DNA of 64,000 bases from Spongiibacter tropicus DSM 19543 (GTDB lineage Bacteria; Pseudomonadota; Gammaproteobacteria; Pseudomonadales; Spongiibacteraceae). The notes under the pieces were generated by a model. That model had not been told where the DNA came from. It searched no databases and was given only the letters and a program-made list of their open reading frames with translations. This document shows, piece after piece, positions 54,729-63,839 of the stretch. Numbering within the stretch: position 1 is the first letter of the stretch; each line of letters opens with the position of its first letter. The position numbers were made by a program, and so were the translations under genes. The stretch covers positions 810,463 to 874,462 of the forward strand of contig NZ_ATUS01000001.1 in assembly GCF_000420325.1 (NCBI RefSeq), given 5' to 3'.

Positions 54729-55733
54729 TCAGTGGCGATAGTCGCGAGGAGAACGTCCGTACCAGCTCTTGAACGCACTGGAAAAACTGCCGTGGTCGGC
54801 ATAACCCAGCAGCAAAGCAATATCGGTAATACTCAGCCGCTCGTCGGCCAGATATTGCAGCGCCAGTTCTGCGCGCAACCCCTGCAGCACCTGTGCAAAC
54901 TGCGTGCCGCGTTCCGCCAGACGTCGTTGCAGGGTACGCCGGGAAATATTCTGGGCCGCCGCCGTGCGGTCGATCGTCACACCCCCCGCAGGCAACATGC
55001 CCATCAGTGTTGCACGCAATGAACGCAACACCGGGTCACTGTCTGCGCTGTCGAAAAGGTGGCGGGTGGACGCTCGCACAGCGCGTCCCCAGTCGGAGTC
55101 GAGCTGGATCAGCGGATAGTCGAGACAGGCGCGATCGAAATACAGTCGGCTCTCCTCAGCGCCAAACTGCAGATTGTCGCCAAACACACTGTGTAACAAG
55201 CGTTTTTCAGCGGGTTCCGCATAACTGAATTGCGCCCGCAACAAAGGAATCGGCTGCACACACAGCGAGCCGAGTATGCCCATCGCCGTGGTCAGCACGG
55301 CGTCGGCCGGGTAGCGCAGCGCGCGGGATCCTTTCCAGAGAGGCAACCAGTCCAAACACAGATACTCACCATCGCGGCGGATGCGGGTTTCGCCAATATC
55401 CCCGGCGAAGCGGAGAATACTCGGCATCAGATTGAGATATTCGCGCAGCGTCTCGCAAACGCTGCAGGCATACAGCAGCATATTCATGCGGCTGATATAT
55501 TCGATACGCCCGACGTAAATGCCCACATCGGCGCTCAGTTGTGAGGCCTGTTTGTAGAGGGCCAGCATCGCCGAAAACGGGTGTCGCGACTCGGGGTCAA
55601 GCAGACTGTCGGGGTCGATACCGGCCGCCAGCAGCATGGCGTCCGCGTCGCCGCCCAGCGCCACACTGGCTTGCACAATGCTGTTGATGCTGGTGCTGTT
55701 CACCGTCCAGCCGGGATGAATCACGTTATTCAC
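54729..55733 (-). CDS. AraC-family transcriptional regulator
   Basis: About 334 residues: an N-terminal arabinose-binding-superfamily sensory domain and a C-terminal double HTH (TVDRTAAAQNISRRTLQRRLAERGTQFAQVLQ... through SITDIALLLGYADHGSFSSAFKSWYG). The start is uncertain: GTG at 55733 is used, with GTG at 55724 or TTG at 55769 as alternatives. It lies just upstream of the operator at 54659-54698 and probably activates the acyl-CoA dehydrogenase at 53425. Confidence 0.9.
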   Translation of the reverse strand: MNNVIHPGWTVNSTSINSIVQASVALGGDADAMLLAAGIDPDSLLDPESRHPFSAMLALYKQASQLSADVGIYVGRIEYISRMNMLLYACSVCETLREYLNLMPSILRFAGDIGETRIRRDGEYLCLDWLPLWKGSRALRYPADAVLTTAMGILGSLCVQPIPLLRAQFSYAEPAEKRLLHSVFGDNLQFGAEESRLYFDRACLDYPLIQLDSDWGRAVRASTRHLFDSADSDPVLRSLRATLMGMLPAGGVTIDRTAAAQNISRRTLQRRLAERGTQFAQVLQGLRAELALQYLADERLSITDIALLLGYADHGSFSSAFKSWYGRSPRDYRH

Positions 55734-55808
55734 TACTCTGCGCCTGTATAGCGCAGAAGTGTACGGCAAGGGATGAGCGGTCGGAATAGTGTTGCGATAG
55801 CGGCGACG

Positions 55809-56216
55809 CTAGTACGGCGCCTCATCAAGCATGGCAATCAATCGCGCATCGCTGAGCGCCGCACTGCGAAACGGCGTGATCGCCTGATAATCGGGATTGC
55901 TCAGCATCGCCTCGAACGCCGCGATATCCGGGTAACGCACCAGCAAAGAGGCATCCCAGTCTTCCTCAAGCGGCGCGATAATCGGCGACACCGCCCTGCC
56001 CGCCCAGATCACCTGACCGCCCACCGCCTTCACGCAGCGCTCGGCCTGCCGACTGTATTCCCGATAGGCTTCTCGCCCGCTCTGCCCGTGATCGCCGTCA
56101 GCATAAGCCGCTCTGTCGCGAAATCGCAGCAGATTCAGCATGGTCACCGGCTGCCCGGGCGGCACGCGCGCCAACAGCGAATGAATATCTTCACGGCGGG
56201 GATCAATACTGGGCAT
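55809..56216 (-). CDS. DUF1330 family protein
   Basis: 135 residues matching DUF1330, a ferredoxin-like alpha-beta fold (VTMLNLLRFRD, YREYSRQAERCVKAVGGQV, LLVRYPDIAAFEAMLSNPDY). Function unknown. ATG at 56216 follows GGAGG. Monocistronic by position. Confidence 0.85.
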   Translation of the reverse strand: MPSIDPRREDIHSLLARVPPGQPVTMLNLLRFRDRAAYADGDHGQSGREAYREYSRQAERCVKAVGGQVIWAGRAVSPIIAPLEEDWDASLLVRYPDIAAFEAMLSNPDYQAITPFRSAALSDARLIAMLDEAPY

Positions 56217-56332
56217 AGGGCCTCCACTTATTATTATTGGCTGCGTCGGTCTTCCCTGAGTTGGGCGGCACACAGGCCACCACAGAGGCAGCGCCACAAA
56301 CAGGGTCTCGCCCCGCTGCGGCGCTGAAGCGC

Positions 56333-56599
56333 TTACACACCAATACTGGCGAGCTTCACCATAATATCCTTGAGAATACCGGCAACCGTCGGGTGTTCTA
56401 CTTCAAACGTCGACACCATGTCGTCGAGGCGGTCCTGGATACCGGTATCTTCCAGCACCAGCTCCGGACCGCTGCCCAGTTCGCGATCAATATCGTCGAT
56501 CAGGGCGTGCAATTTGGCGTGTTCATCGCTGCCCACGGGCAGGCTGTCGATTTCAGTCTGCAGGCGGTTCAGCTGGTCGTGTAGGTGTTTAAGGTCCAT
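56333..56599 (-). CDS. DUF4404 family protein
   Basis: 88-residue all-helical, acidic protein matching DUF4404 (MDLKHLHDQLNRLQTEIDSL; HPTVAGILKDIMVKLASIGV). Cytoplasmic; no known function. Downstream of the Fur-regulated gene, about 95 bases away on the same strand. Confidence 0.88.
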   Translation of the reverse strand: MDLKHLHDQLNRLQTEIDSLPVGSDEHAKLHALIDDIDRELGSGPELVLEDTGIQDRLDDMVSTFEVEHPTVAGILKDIMVKLASIGV

Positions 56600-56693
56600 T
56601 TCGTGACTCCTATGGCTTTACGCGCAGCATAGCAAGAGCACGACAGCTCGCCTACTCGGAAACACCGCAATCGACCCAGTGACCGCAATCGAC

Positions 56694-57170
56694 TCAGTGA
56701 TAGCAGCGTGCCAACAAACGCTTGCTCTCTCGACGGCAGTGGGTCAATTCGTCCAGACAGCCCGCATCGCGGTAGTAACGCTCCAGCATCTGCAGGGAAA
56801 TATCCACATTGTGCTTCAATGGCAATCGCCGTCCCCGGGCATTTCTCAGGGCCTGCAACAGGCGGTAATGCACGGCGAGCAAGCAGTGACGCTGCAAATC
56901 ACTCTCGCCACAGCGGGCAAAGCACTCGGCGAGATAGTGTCCGGAAATCATATGACGATCGAGCTCGGGGACATCCGGCTGATGATTGCCTTTCATCATC
57001 AGTTCACTCAGCTCAAAACAGCACCCTAGGAATCGCAATGCTGGCAGCCAGTCGCGGCGGCTGTACGCCTCACGCCCCGCTTCCATCCACTCATCCCAGC
57101 GCTGACAGGCGATCGCCTGACTTTGCTGTAGCTGTTCTCGATGGGCATCACACAGAAATCGAATACTCAT
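56694..57170 (-). CDS. Fur-box-controlled protein of unknown function
   Basis: 158 residues, no domain I recognise: helical, Cys/His-rich (MSIRFLCDAHREQLQQSQAIACQRWDEW; ERYYRDAGCLDELTHCRRESKRLL), no signal peptide. ATG at 57170 is chosen for GGGAG and because a perfect Fur box lies 45 bases upstream. Iron-starvation expression is therefore likely. Fur-regulated proteins of similar size lie beside fumC/sodA in pseudomonads; that comparison is from memory, and neither gene is present here. Confidence 0.75.
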   Translation of the reverse strand: MSIRFLCDAHREQLQQSQAIACQRWDEWMEAGREAYSRRDWLPALRFLGCCFELSELMMKGNHQPDVPELDRHMISGHYLAECFARCGESDLQRHCLLAVHYRLLQALRNARGRRLPLKHNVDISLQMLERYYRDAGCLDELTHCRRESKRLLARCYH

Positions 57171-57214
57171 AGTTGGCACTCCCGGCAGTTGTTGTTCGCG
57201 TTCCCCTTTTGCAC

Positions 57215-57235
57215 AAATGATAATGATTATCATTT
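57215..57235. promoter_or_regulatory. Fur box
   Basis: A perfect 21-base palindrome: AAATGATAAT, a central G, and its exact complement ATTATCATTT. It matches the Fur consensus GATAATGATAATCATTATC well. A shorter inverted repeat, TTGAT-GAT-ATCAA (57234-57246), overlaps its right edge. Located between the 57170 gene (minus) and the SDR at 57419 (plus), so it may control both. Confidence 0.9.
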
Positions 57236-57418
57236 GATGATATCAAGTATTATTTCTTTTTGTTAGCAAATGGCTGTTTCACTCAAATGACCGCTGCTCT
57301 CAAATGACTATGGCAAGACCGCTTTGGTCATTGTCGCGGTTTGTCGGTGCGGGCAAGCTGCGGCCTAGTTGTTTCAAGCTCATCTCGAAAAAAGCAATAA
57401 ACAAGAGGAGTGACGTTT

Positions 57419-58189
57419 ATGCACCCGGAATCTCTGTTTTCTCTGAACGGTCGCGTGGCCATTGTTACCGGCGCGGGCCGGGGTATTGGTCGCGGCATTG
57501 CTCTGCAATTTGCCGAAGCCGGGGCCCGTGTGGTCTGCGCCGCACGCACACAGGCCGATATCGATGCCACAGCAGCGCTGTGCGAGCAGGCGGGCAGTGA
57601 TGCCATCGCCGTAAGCTGTGATGTCGCGGATGAGGCCCAGCTACAAGCGCTGGTCGACACCACCGTCGAAAAATACGGTGGCATCGACATTATTGTGAAC
57701 AATGCCGGGGGCGCCTGGCCCAACGACCCGCTGAAGACCGATGCCAAAACCTTCAACCGCGATTTCGACTTCAACGTCACCACAGCGTTCAATCTCTGCC
57801 GACTCGCTCAGCCGGAATTGCTGAAGCGCAAGGGCAACATCATCAACATTACCTCGGCGTCCGCCCGCTACGCGCAAAAGGGCTTTAGCAGTTATGGCAC
57901 CGCCAAGGCCGCGCTCACCCAGCTAACAAAACTGCTGGCCGCTGATTTTGCGCCGGATATTCGTGTTAACGGCATCGCGCCCGGCACCATTCTGACCGAC
58001 GCCTTACAGCAATTTCTCGACGCGGACACACAGGCCAAAATGTCTGACCTCACACCGATGGCCTGCCTCGGCGAGCCACAGGATATTGCCGCCGCTGCGC
58101 TGTATCTCGCGTCTCCCGCAGGGCGCTGGGTGACGGGAAAAATTCTGGAGGTCGATGGGGGAGCAGAGTCGACGACCTGGCCATTTTGA
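57419..58189 (+). CDS. SDR family oxidoreductase
   Basis: 256-residue classical SDR: GAGRGIG at 18-24, NNAG at 94-97, Ser146, Tyr159, Lys163 (YGTAK). ATG at 57419 with AGGAG 8 bases upstream; a GTG at 57410 is too close to that site. 3-oxoacyl reductase-like by sequence; substrate unknown. Its upstream region has repeated CTCAAATGAC elements. Confidence 0.9.
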   Translation: MHPESLFSLNGRVAIVTGAGRGIGRGIALQFAEAGARVVCAARTQADIDATAALCEQAGSDAIAVSCDVADEAQLQALVDTTVEKYGGIDIIVNNAGGAWPNDPLKTDAKTFNRDFDFNVTTAFNLCRLAQPELLKRKGNIINITSASARYAQKGFSSYGTAKAALTQLTKLLAADFAPDIRVNGIAPGTILTDALQQFLDADTQAKMSDLTPMACLGEPQDIAAAALYLASPAGRWVTGKILEVDGGAESTTWPF

Positions 58190-58324
58190 GCGCAGAGCCA
58201 TGCGCTCATCGCACATTCTCTGAGCACCGCGAACTAGAGGTAGATCACGAAATTTGCTTGAAGCGCCGACGGCAGACATGTCTATAATCACGGCCATTCC
58301 CTTTAATCATCACAAGAGGTGTGA

Positions 58325-59152
58325 ATGGACCAGCAAGCAGTTCAAGACTTACTCGATAAATACGGCCCGGAACTTGTCGACATTGGTATCCACGCCGCCG
58401 GCGCGCTCGCCATTGTTCTGGTGGGCTATTGGCTGGCCAAGCTGGTATCCGGCTTTACCCGTGGAGCGCTGGAAAAAAAGAGTTTTGATCCGACGCTGAC
58501 CGCGTTTATCGGCAAATTGGTTTTTATCATCATCTTTGCCGTCGCACTGATCCCGGCCCTGGCCCATGCAGGTATCCAAACCGCATCCGTCATCGCCGCG
58601 CTGGGTGCTGCCGGCTTGGCGGTTGGTCTCGCCCTTCAAGGCTCGCTGGCAAACTTTGCCGCTGGCGTATTGCTGATCGCGTTCCGCCCCTGCCGGGTGG
58701 GCGACTGGGTGGATGCCGGTGGCTGTTCAGGCACCGTCGAGAGCATCAGCCTGTTCTCCACCATTCTGATCAGCGGCGATTTCAAACGCATAGTGATCCC
58801 CAATTCGCAGATCATGTCTGGCCCCATCACCAACTACAGCATGAAGCCTCGCCGCCGCGTAGACCTGCTGGTTGGCATTTCTTACGACGCCGACATCAAG
58901 CTGGCCAAAGAAATTCTTGAGCGACTGGTGAACGAGGACGAACGCGTCCTGAAAGATCCCGCACCCCGCATTGCCGTTGCGGCTCTGGGCGCATCCTCCG
59001 TGGACCTGATCTGCCGCCCCTGGGTGAAAACTGACGATTACTGGCCCACCTATTGGGACCTGACCGAGAGAATCAAACTGGCCTTCGACGAAGCCGGTGT
59101 CGGTATTCCCTATCCACAAATGGATGTTCACTTCCACAAAACCGAGCAATAA
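58325..59152 (+). CDS. mscS: small-conductance mechanosensitive channel (MscS family)
   Basis: 275 residues: three membrane segments (about 24-45, 60-85, 90-115), with the pore-lining TM3 GAAGLAVGLALQGSLANFAAGVLLIAF and the following cytoplasmic beta domain (PCRVGDWVDAGG ... VIPNSQIMSGPITNYS). Size is close to E. coli MscS (286). It opens on membrane tension under osmotic downshock. AGAGGTG precedes the ATG. Confidence 0.95.
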   Translation: MDQQAVQDLLDKYGPELVDIGIHAAGALAIVLVGYWLAKLVSGFTRGALEKKSFDPTLTAFIGKLVFIIIFAVALIPALAHAGIQTASVIAALGAAGLAVGLALQGSLANFAAGVLLIAFRPCRVGDWVDAGGCSGTVESISLFSTILISGDFKRIVIPNSQIMSGPITNYSMKPRRRVDLLVGISYDADIKLAKEILERLVNEDERVLKDPAPRIAVAALGASSVDLICRPWVKTDDYWPTYWDLTERIKLAFDEAGVGIPYPQMDVHFHKTEQ

Positions 59153-59487
59153 GCGCGGTCACAGCGGGGAGAGCCCTCTCCTCGCTGTTCCCTCCCTGTT
59201 TTTTCCCGCTGTATTTCTGCAAAAAACCAAATCCAATTGCGCAATAAACTCGTAGTGAACCGTAAGGCTGTCTGGATGCTCACAACGATAAGATGGACGC
59301 ATGGATACTGCGCACTGCCATAGGGTTAGAAGACTCACACAAGCGACGCTTCGGATACTCGACACATCTGAGTGGCGACCCCTGCTCGCAGCAAGCTCCC
59401 CTATCTGCCTCCTTCATTGCACGACAGCCACCTCACAGCGGGCATCCGCTCTCGCTGCACCCCCCAATCGTGCCTATGGAGGCTTCA
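59153..59487. other. 335-base gap before the autotransporter
   Basis: Contains the hairpin at 59161-59188 (see terminator) near the MscS end, then about 280 bases with no convincing gene or operator. A longer in-frame start of the autotransporter frame at 59293 is not supported: no signal peptide there. GGAGG at 59478-59482 is the autotransporter ribosome site. Confidence 0.4.
59161..59204 (+). terminator. probable terminator after mscS
   Basis: ACAGCGGGGAGA pairs with TCTCCTCGCTGT (12-bp stem with one G-T pair, loop GCCC, 59161-59188). A TTTTTT run lies about ten bases later (59199-59204), so it is a weaker Rho-independent signal. Confidence 0.55.
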
Positions 59488-61713
59488 ATGATGATAACGA
59501 CGCGATTCAGAATCCGTTCGCTGGCGGCCGCAATAATCGGCGCTGGCGCATTCGGATCAACGACACTGTATACGCCGAGCGCTCACGCGTTCGAATGTGA
59601 CAATGTCGGCACTGCCGCCACGATCGCCCCGAACGATAATGGCGATGCCACCAATACCGCCTGCGGCGATGGCGCCAATGCCAGTGGCACCGAGGCGACA
59701 GCGATAGGCAACAATGCGACAGCAGCGGGCACCGACGCGCTGGCCGTGGGTACTGTTGCCACAGCCACCGGCCCGTCAACCAGTGCCGTTGGCGGTGAGT
59801 CGGTAGCCACCGGCCCCGGCGCCACGGCCTTTGGCTGGCGCTCCGGTGCCAACTCGGAACGCGCCACAGCCTTAGGCCACCTGGCGCAAGCCGATGGCGT
59901 TCGCTCCACCGCCGTGGGTGAGGCCGCCAGCGCCGTCGGTGAGCAATCCGTCGCAGTAGGCAACGAGTCCTCCGCCACCGGCGTTGACGCCATCGCCGTG
60001 GGCACCCAGTCAGTTGCCAATGGCAACTCCACCACCACCGTCGGCGGCGAGTCCGTCGCCACCGGCCCGGGCGCCACCGCCTACGGCTGGCAATCCGGCG
60101 CTAACGCTGAGCGCGCCACCGCACTGGGGCATCTGGCTCAGGCCGATGGTGTTCGCTCAACAGCTGTTGGTGAAGCCGCCAGCGCCGTGGGCGAACAATC
60201 TGTCGCACTGGGCAATGAATCCTCTGCCACGGGTGTCGACGCCATTGCCATGGGTACACAAGCCGTCGCCAACGGTAATTCCACCACTACTGTCGGCGGC
60301 GAGTCCGTGGCAACCGGTCCGGGCGCAACCGCCTACGGCTGGCAATCGGCTGCCAATGCTGAGCGCGCGACCGCACTGGGCCACCTGTCTCAGGCTGATG
60401 GCGTTCGCTCGACGGCTGTTGGTGAAGCCGCGTATGCGGTGGGCGAGCAATCTGTCGCTCTGGGCAATGAATCTTCCGCCACTGGCGTGGATGCCATCGC
60501 CATGGGTACACAGGCCGTCGCCAACGGTAATTCCACCACCACTGTCGGTGGCGAGTCGGTGGCCACCGGCCCCGGTGCCACGGCCTTTGGCTGGCAGTCC
60601 GGCGCCAACTCAGAGCGCGCAACCGCATTGGGTCACCTGGCTCAGGCTGACGGTATTCGCTCCACCGCCGTGGGTGAAGCCGCCAGCGCCGTCGGCGAAC
60701 AATCCGTCGCAGTAGGTAATGAATCCTCCGCCACGGGTATCGATGCGATGGCCATGGGTACGCAAGCCATCGCCAACGGCAATTCCACCACCACGGTCGG
60801 CGGAGAATCTGTCGCGACCGGTCCAGGCGCAACTGCCTATGGCTGGCGTTCAGCGGCCAATGCCGAGCGCTCGTCAGCCCTTGGCCATCTGGCACAAGCT
60901 GATGGCGTTCGCTCAACGGCTGTTGGTGAAGCCGCGAATGCCGTAGGCGAGCAATCTGTCGCCATTGGTAACGAGTCCTCAGCCACAGGCGTCGATGCCA
61001 TGGCAATCGGTACACAGGCTGTCGCTAACGGGAACTCCACCACCACCGTCGGCGGTGAGTCCGTAGCCACCGGTCCGGGTGCCACGGCATATGGCTGGCG
61101 GTCAGCCGCAAATGCCGAGCGCTCCACGGCCCTGGGTCACCTGGCCACCGCGAACGGACTGCGATCTACTGCCGTCGGTGAAGCTGCTCAGGCCGATGGC
61201 GCGCGCGCCGTGGCCATTGGCGATGGCGCCGTTGCCGCCCACGACGATTCTGTTGCATTGGGTGCAGGTGCCACCACAACCCGCGCCAATCAGGTCGCGC
61301 TGGGCACCAGCAGCAGCACCTACACCATGCCGGGCATCACCTCGCAGGCCAGCCGCAACGCACAATCCGGGCCGACGCAAATCGTCACCAGTGACGCCAA
61401 TGGCAATCTGGCTACCGATGGTGGCGCAACATTCGCCGCAATTGAGTCACTGAGCACAGAGTCAGACCGTGCCCGTCGCGATATTGAAGAAAACCGTCGC
61501 GGTATCGCACTGGCCATGGCCATGAAAGCGCCCTACGTCCCGACCGGGAAGCGCTTTGCCTTGAGTGTGGGAGGTGGCTACTTCGAAAGCGAGGAAGCGG
61601 CGGCATTGTCTGCGGCCCTTCGCGCCTCGGAGTCGGTGCAATTTGAGTTCGCTGTCGGCAGCGCGCGCGAGTCCACCGTCGGTGGCCGCGTCGGGTTTAC
61701 CGCCGCATGGTAA
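59488..61713 (+). CDS. YadA-like trimeric autotransporter adhesin with tandem repeats
   Basis: 741 residues: signal peptide (cleavage near PSAHA), a repetitive YadA/Hep_Hag-type stalk with collagen-like alternation of Gly and Ala (TAVGEAASAVGEQSVAVGNESSATG...) from about 90 to 595, a neck/coiled region (SLSTESDRARRDIEENRRGIALAMAMK) and a C-terminal beta-anchor (FALSVGGGYFES ... GGRVGFTAAW). Three subunits form one outer membrane barrel. GGAGG at 59478 gives start 59488 or 59491. It overlaps the downstream exported-protein gene by 7 bases. Confidence 0.9.
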   Translation: MMITTRFRIRSLAAAIIGAGAFGSTTLYTPSAHAFECDNVGTAATIAPNDNGDATNTACGDGANASGTEATAIGNNATAAGTDALAVGTVATATGPSTSAVGGESVATGPGATAFGWRSGANSERATALGHLAQADGVRSTAVGEAASAVGEQSVAVGNESSATGVDAIAVGTQSVANGNSTTTVGGESVATGPGATAYGWQSGANAERATALGHLAQADGVRSTAVGEAASAVGEQSVALGNESSATGVDAIAMGTQAVANGNSTTTVGGESVATGPGATAYGWQSAANAERATALGHLSQADGVRSTAVGEAAYAVGEQSVALGNESSATGVDAIAMGTQAVANGNSTTTVGGESVATGPGATAFGWQSGANSERATALGHLAQADGIRSTAVGEAASAVGEQSVAVGNESSATGIDAMAMGTQAIANGNSTTTVGGESVATGPGATAYGWRSAANAERSSALGHLAQADGVRSTAVGEAANAVGEQSVAIGNESSATGVDAMAIGTQAVANGNSTTTVGGESVATGPGATAYGWRSAANAERSTALGHLATANGLRSTAVGEAAQADGARAVAIGDGAVAAHDDSVALGAGATTTRANQVALGTSSSTYTMPGITSQASRNAQSGPTQIVTSDANGNLATDGGATFAAIESLSTESDRARRDIEENRRGIALAMAMKAPYVPTGKRFALSVGGGYFESEEAAALSAALRASESVQFEFAVGSARESTVGGRVGFTAAW
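59761..61272 (+). repeat. six tandem 252-bp units encoding the adhesin stalk
   Basis: Units of exactly 252 bp (84 codons) begin at 59761, 60013, 60265, 60517, 60769 and 61021; the first and last are degenerate at one end. Internal units differ mostly at silent or conservative sites. Within each unit 14-residue Hep_Hag-type modules repeat (GxTAxGxxSxA). Such arrays expand and contract by recombination, so adhesin length may vary between strains. Confidence 0.95.
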
Positions 61714-62219
61714 GCCCGTCCCGCCCATCAGTCCTGCGCTTCGGCGCAGGGCTGTTCCTTGCCACCCTGCTCACACTGATACCGCTTCGCGGTCAGGCCG
61801 ATATTCGCTTTCTGGAATATGGCGAGGCGCTGCCGCTGCTGTGGTCCACAATGATCGCCATAGACCAGGCCAACGACAGCGAGAACTACGCCGTACTGAT
61901 TGGGATCGCCGCCCCCGATTTCCAGAAAACCAATGCGGAAGCGGACCTTCGCGCCATGTTTGAGGAATTGCGCGAGGCCCGCATCAGCCTGCGGCAAACG
62001 CTGCTGGTGAAGCCCAAGTTCGAAATTGAGCCCCAGATTCGTGAGAGTGGCTTGCTGCGCATGCGCGGCGAGTTCGATCTGAACCCGGTAACGCTGAAAT
62101 TCGACCTGCTGTACCAGCGAATCTACGGCGAGTGGCGGATGATCGGTGTTGCGGTCGTCACAGGCGAACTCAACGACAAGAAAATTGCCGAAGACTGGTT
62201 CAGAAAACGCCGGTGGTAG
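61707..62219 (+). CDS. exported protein coupled to the autotransporter (unknown)
   Basis: 170 residues, no recognised domain: signal peptide (about 1-32; LATLLTLIPLRGQA) and a compact alpha/beta domain (RISLRQTLLVKPKFEIEPQIRESGLLRMRGEFDLN... and YQRIYGEWRMIGVAVVTG). Its ATG overlaps the adhesin stop (ATGGTAA), so it is translationally coupled and may help assemble or stabilise the adhesin. A small NTF2/SRPBCC-like fold is possible but unproven. Confidence 0.75.
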   Translation: MVSPSRPSVLRFGAGLFLATLLTLIPLRGQADIRFLEYGEALPLLWSTMIAIDQANDSENYAVLIGIAAPDFQKTNAEADLRAMFEELREARISLRQTLLVKPKFEIEPQIRESGLLRMRGEFDLNPVTLKFDLLYQRIYGEWRMIGVAVVTGELNDKKIAEDWFRKRRW

Positions 62220-62227
62220 ACGTCCAC

Positions 62228-62258
62228 TGCGCGACAGCAGCTCGCTGCCGCGCATTTT
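62228..62258 (+). terminator. Rho-independent terminator after the adhesin pair
   Basis: TGCGCG-a-CAGC pairs with GCTG-c-CGCGCA (62228-62254) around loop AGCTC, followed by TTTT (62255-62258). It ends the two-gene adhesin unit before the DUF481 gene. Confidence 0.75.
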
Positions 62259-62374
62259 CTCCACTTTCCCGAACAAATCTGCCCCTCTGACGCCCCCGCT
62301 TATTGACGCGGTCATTTTGCGCATTAACATGCACAGCCAACCGTACGTGACCGGCGACCAACTAAGGAAGAACC

Positions 62375-63100
62375 ATGAAACTTCAAACCAGCCTGCTGCT
62401 GTCCATGCTGGCGGCAAACACTGCTATCGCCCAAAGTGAGCCCCCGAAGTGGGAAGGCGATATTGAATTCGGCTATTACCAGACCGATGGCAACAGCAAC
62501 GAAACCAGTGTTCTGGCGAAAGGTCAGGCAAATCGCAAGGACGGTTTGTGGACAAATCAAATCAAAGGCAACGCACAGAACAGTGAAGTTGAAGGCGTGC
62601 GCTCTGACGAGCAATACTTCCTCTCAGACCGCCTGTCCTACGATGTCAGCGAGTACAACTACACCTTCGGCTACGCCTCAATGAACAAAGACCGCTTCAG
62701 TGGTTACGTCTATCAGGCCACTCTCTCCGGTGGTTATGGTCGACGCCTGCTGAAAAACGAGCGCGTGACCTGGGACGCCGAAATCGGCCCCGGTTACCGG
62801 ATCAGCGAGTTTGACGGCCAAGGCGAAGACGGCAAAGACGGCATGGTTGAAGAACTCATCGTGCGCCTGTCTACCGAGCTGAACGCCAAGCTGTCTGAAA
62901 CCGCCAGTTTCGAGCAGACGCTGTCGGTAGAGAGCGGCGACGAAAACACCTACAGCAAATCCGTTACCGCGCTGAAAACCAAAATTGTCGGCGGCTTTGG
63001 CCTGAAAATCAGCTACACCATCGAGTACAACGAGACGGTTCCGCAAGCCGTTGTGCACATGGATCGCCAGACAGCCGTTACGCTGGTATACAGCTTCTAA
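62375..63100 (+). CDS. DUF481 outer membrane protein
   Basis: 241 residues: signal peptide (MKLQTSLLLSMLAANTAIAQ) and a DUF481 beta-barrel (WEGDIEFGYYQTDGNSNETS ... ending LVYSF with a terminal aromatic). An outer membrane protein of unknown function in the family, sometimes called YdiY-like. AAGGAAGAACC precedes the ATG. Separated from the adhesin unit by a terminator; its end is 3 bases from the Crp/Fnr stop. Confidence 0.9.
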   Translation: MKLQTSLLLSMLAANTAIAQSEPPKWEGDIEFGYYQTDGNSNETSVLAKGQANRKDGLWTNQIKGNAQNSEVEGVRSDEQYFLSDRLSYDVSEYNYTFGYASMNKDRFSGYVYQATLSGGYGRRLLKNERVTWDAEIGPGYRISEFDGQGEDGKDGMVEELIVRLSTELNAKLSETASFEQTLSVESGDENTYSKSVTALKTKIVGGFGLKISYTIEYNETVPQAVVHMDRQTAVTLVYSF

Positions 63101-63103
63101 GGC

Positions 63104-63787
63104 TCAGCCCTCACTGGCTTCACGGCGCAGCGCATCTTCATCGAGGATGCGCAGGCGCCCATAAGCCAGCGCCACAAGCCCCGCCTTTTCCAGACGTTTC
63201 AGTTCGCGACTGACCGCCTGTCGCGAGACCCCCAGCATTTTTGCCAGATCCTCCTGCGGCAGATGTACCGCCAGTTGGCCGTGCTCATCACAACCGTAGA
63301 AGGTTTTGATATCCAGAAGTCGAAGTGCCAGCCGCGAGGCCAGCGGTTGCAAGGCCGCCGCTTCCACATACGACAGCGCCAGCCGCAATTTTCGACACAA
63401 CATAGGCAGGAAATAACGATACAGCTCCGGGCGTTTGGCCAACAGTTCATCGAGGTCGCTCTTGGCGATGCTCAGTAGTTGCGAGGCGCCTCTGGCAACC
63501 GCATCATGACTGCGCGGACCGCCATCAAACAGCGAGACCTCACCAATCCAGTCCCCCGGCTCTGCCATCATCACCAACAGTTCGCGCCCACTGCGACTGC
63601 TGTTGCCCAAAGACACCCGGCCGCTCAACAGGCCGTACATGGCTTCCCCGGCATCCCCCTGCTTGTACAGGTATTCACCATCTGCAAGATGGCGAAACTT
63701 GCAGCGGGCCAGCAGCGCTTCCACCAGCTCCGCCGGCAGCCCCACCATCAGCGGATTCCCCCGCAATATATCGCGTTTGTCGACCAA
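63104..63787 (-). CDS. Crp/Fnr-family transcriptional regulator
   Basis: 227 residues (TTG start at 63787 with GGAGGG upstream; GTG at 63799 is possible). A cyclic-nucleotide-binding-type sensor domain (ADGEYLYKQGDAGEAMYGLLSGRVSL) and a winged HTH with recognition helix VSRQAVSRELKRLEK near residue 190. CRP has RETVGR there; this protein has RQAVS, as in CooA (Arg177, Gln178, Ser181 by literature recall). No CooA-type haem-ligand Cys/His pair is evident in the sensor, so the effector is not read as CO. A palindrome lies 53-74 bases upstream of the start. Confidence 0.92.
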   Translation of the reverse strand: MVDKRDILRGNPLMVGLPAELVEALLARCKFRHLADGEYLYKQGDAGEAMYGLLSGRVSLGNSSRSGRELLVMMAEPGDWIGEVSLFDGGPRSHDAVARGASQLLSIAKSDLDELLAKRPELYRYFLPMLCRKLRLALSYVEAAALQPLASRLALRLLDIKTFYGCDEHGQLAVHLPQEDLAKMLGVSRQAVSRELKRLEKAGLVALAYGRLRILDEDALRREASEG

Positions 63788-63839
63788 GCCACCCTCCACA
63801 GCCCGGCGGCGCCCTCCAGCCGAGGGGCCACTTTCGGCA

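Noticed and set aside
59583-61015. Several long frames on both strands inside the adhesin repeats
   Set aside because: The repeat copies keep other frames open by chance; only the plus frame from 59488 has signal peptide, anchor and ribosome site.
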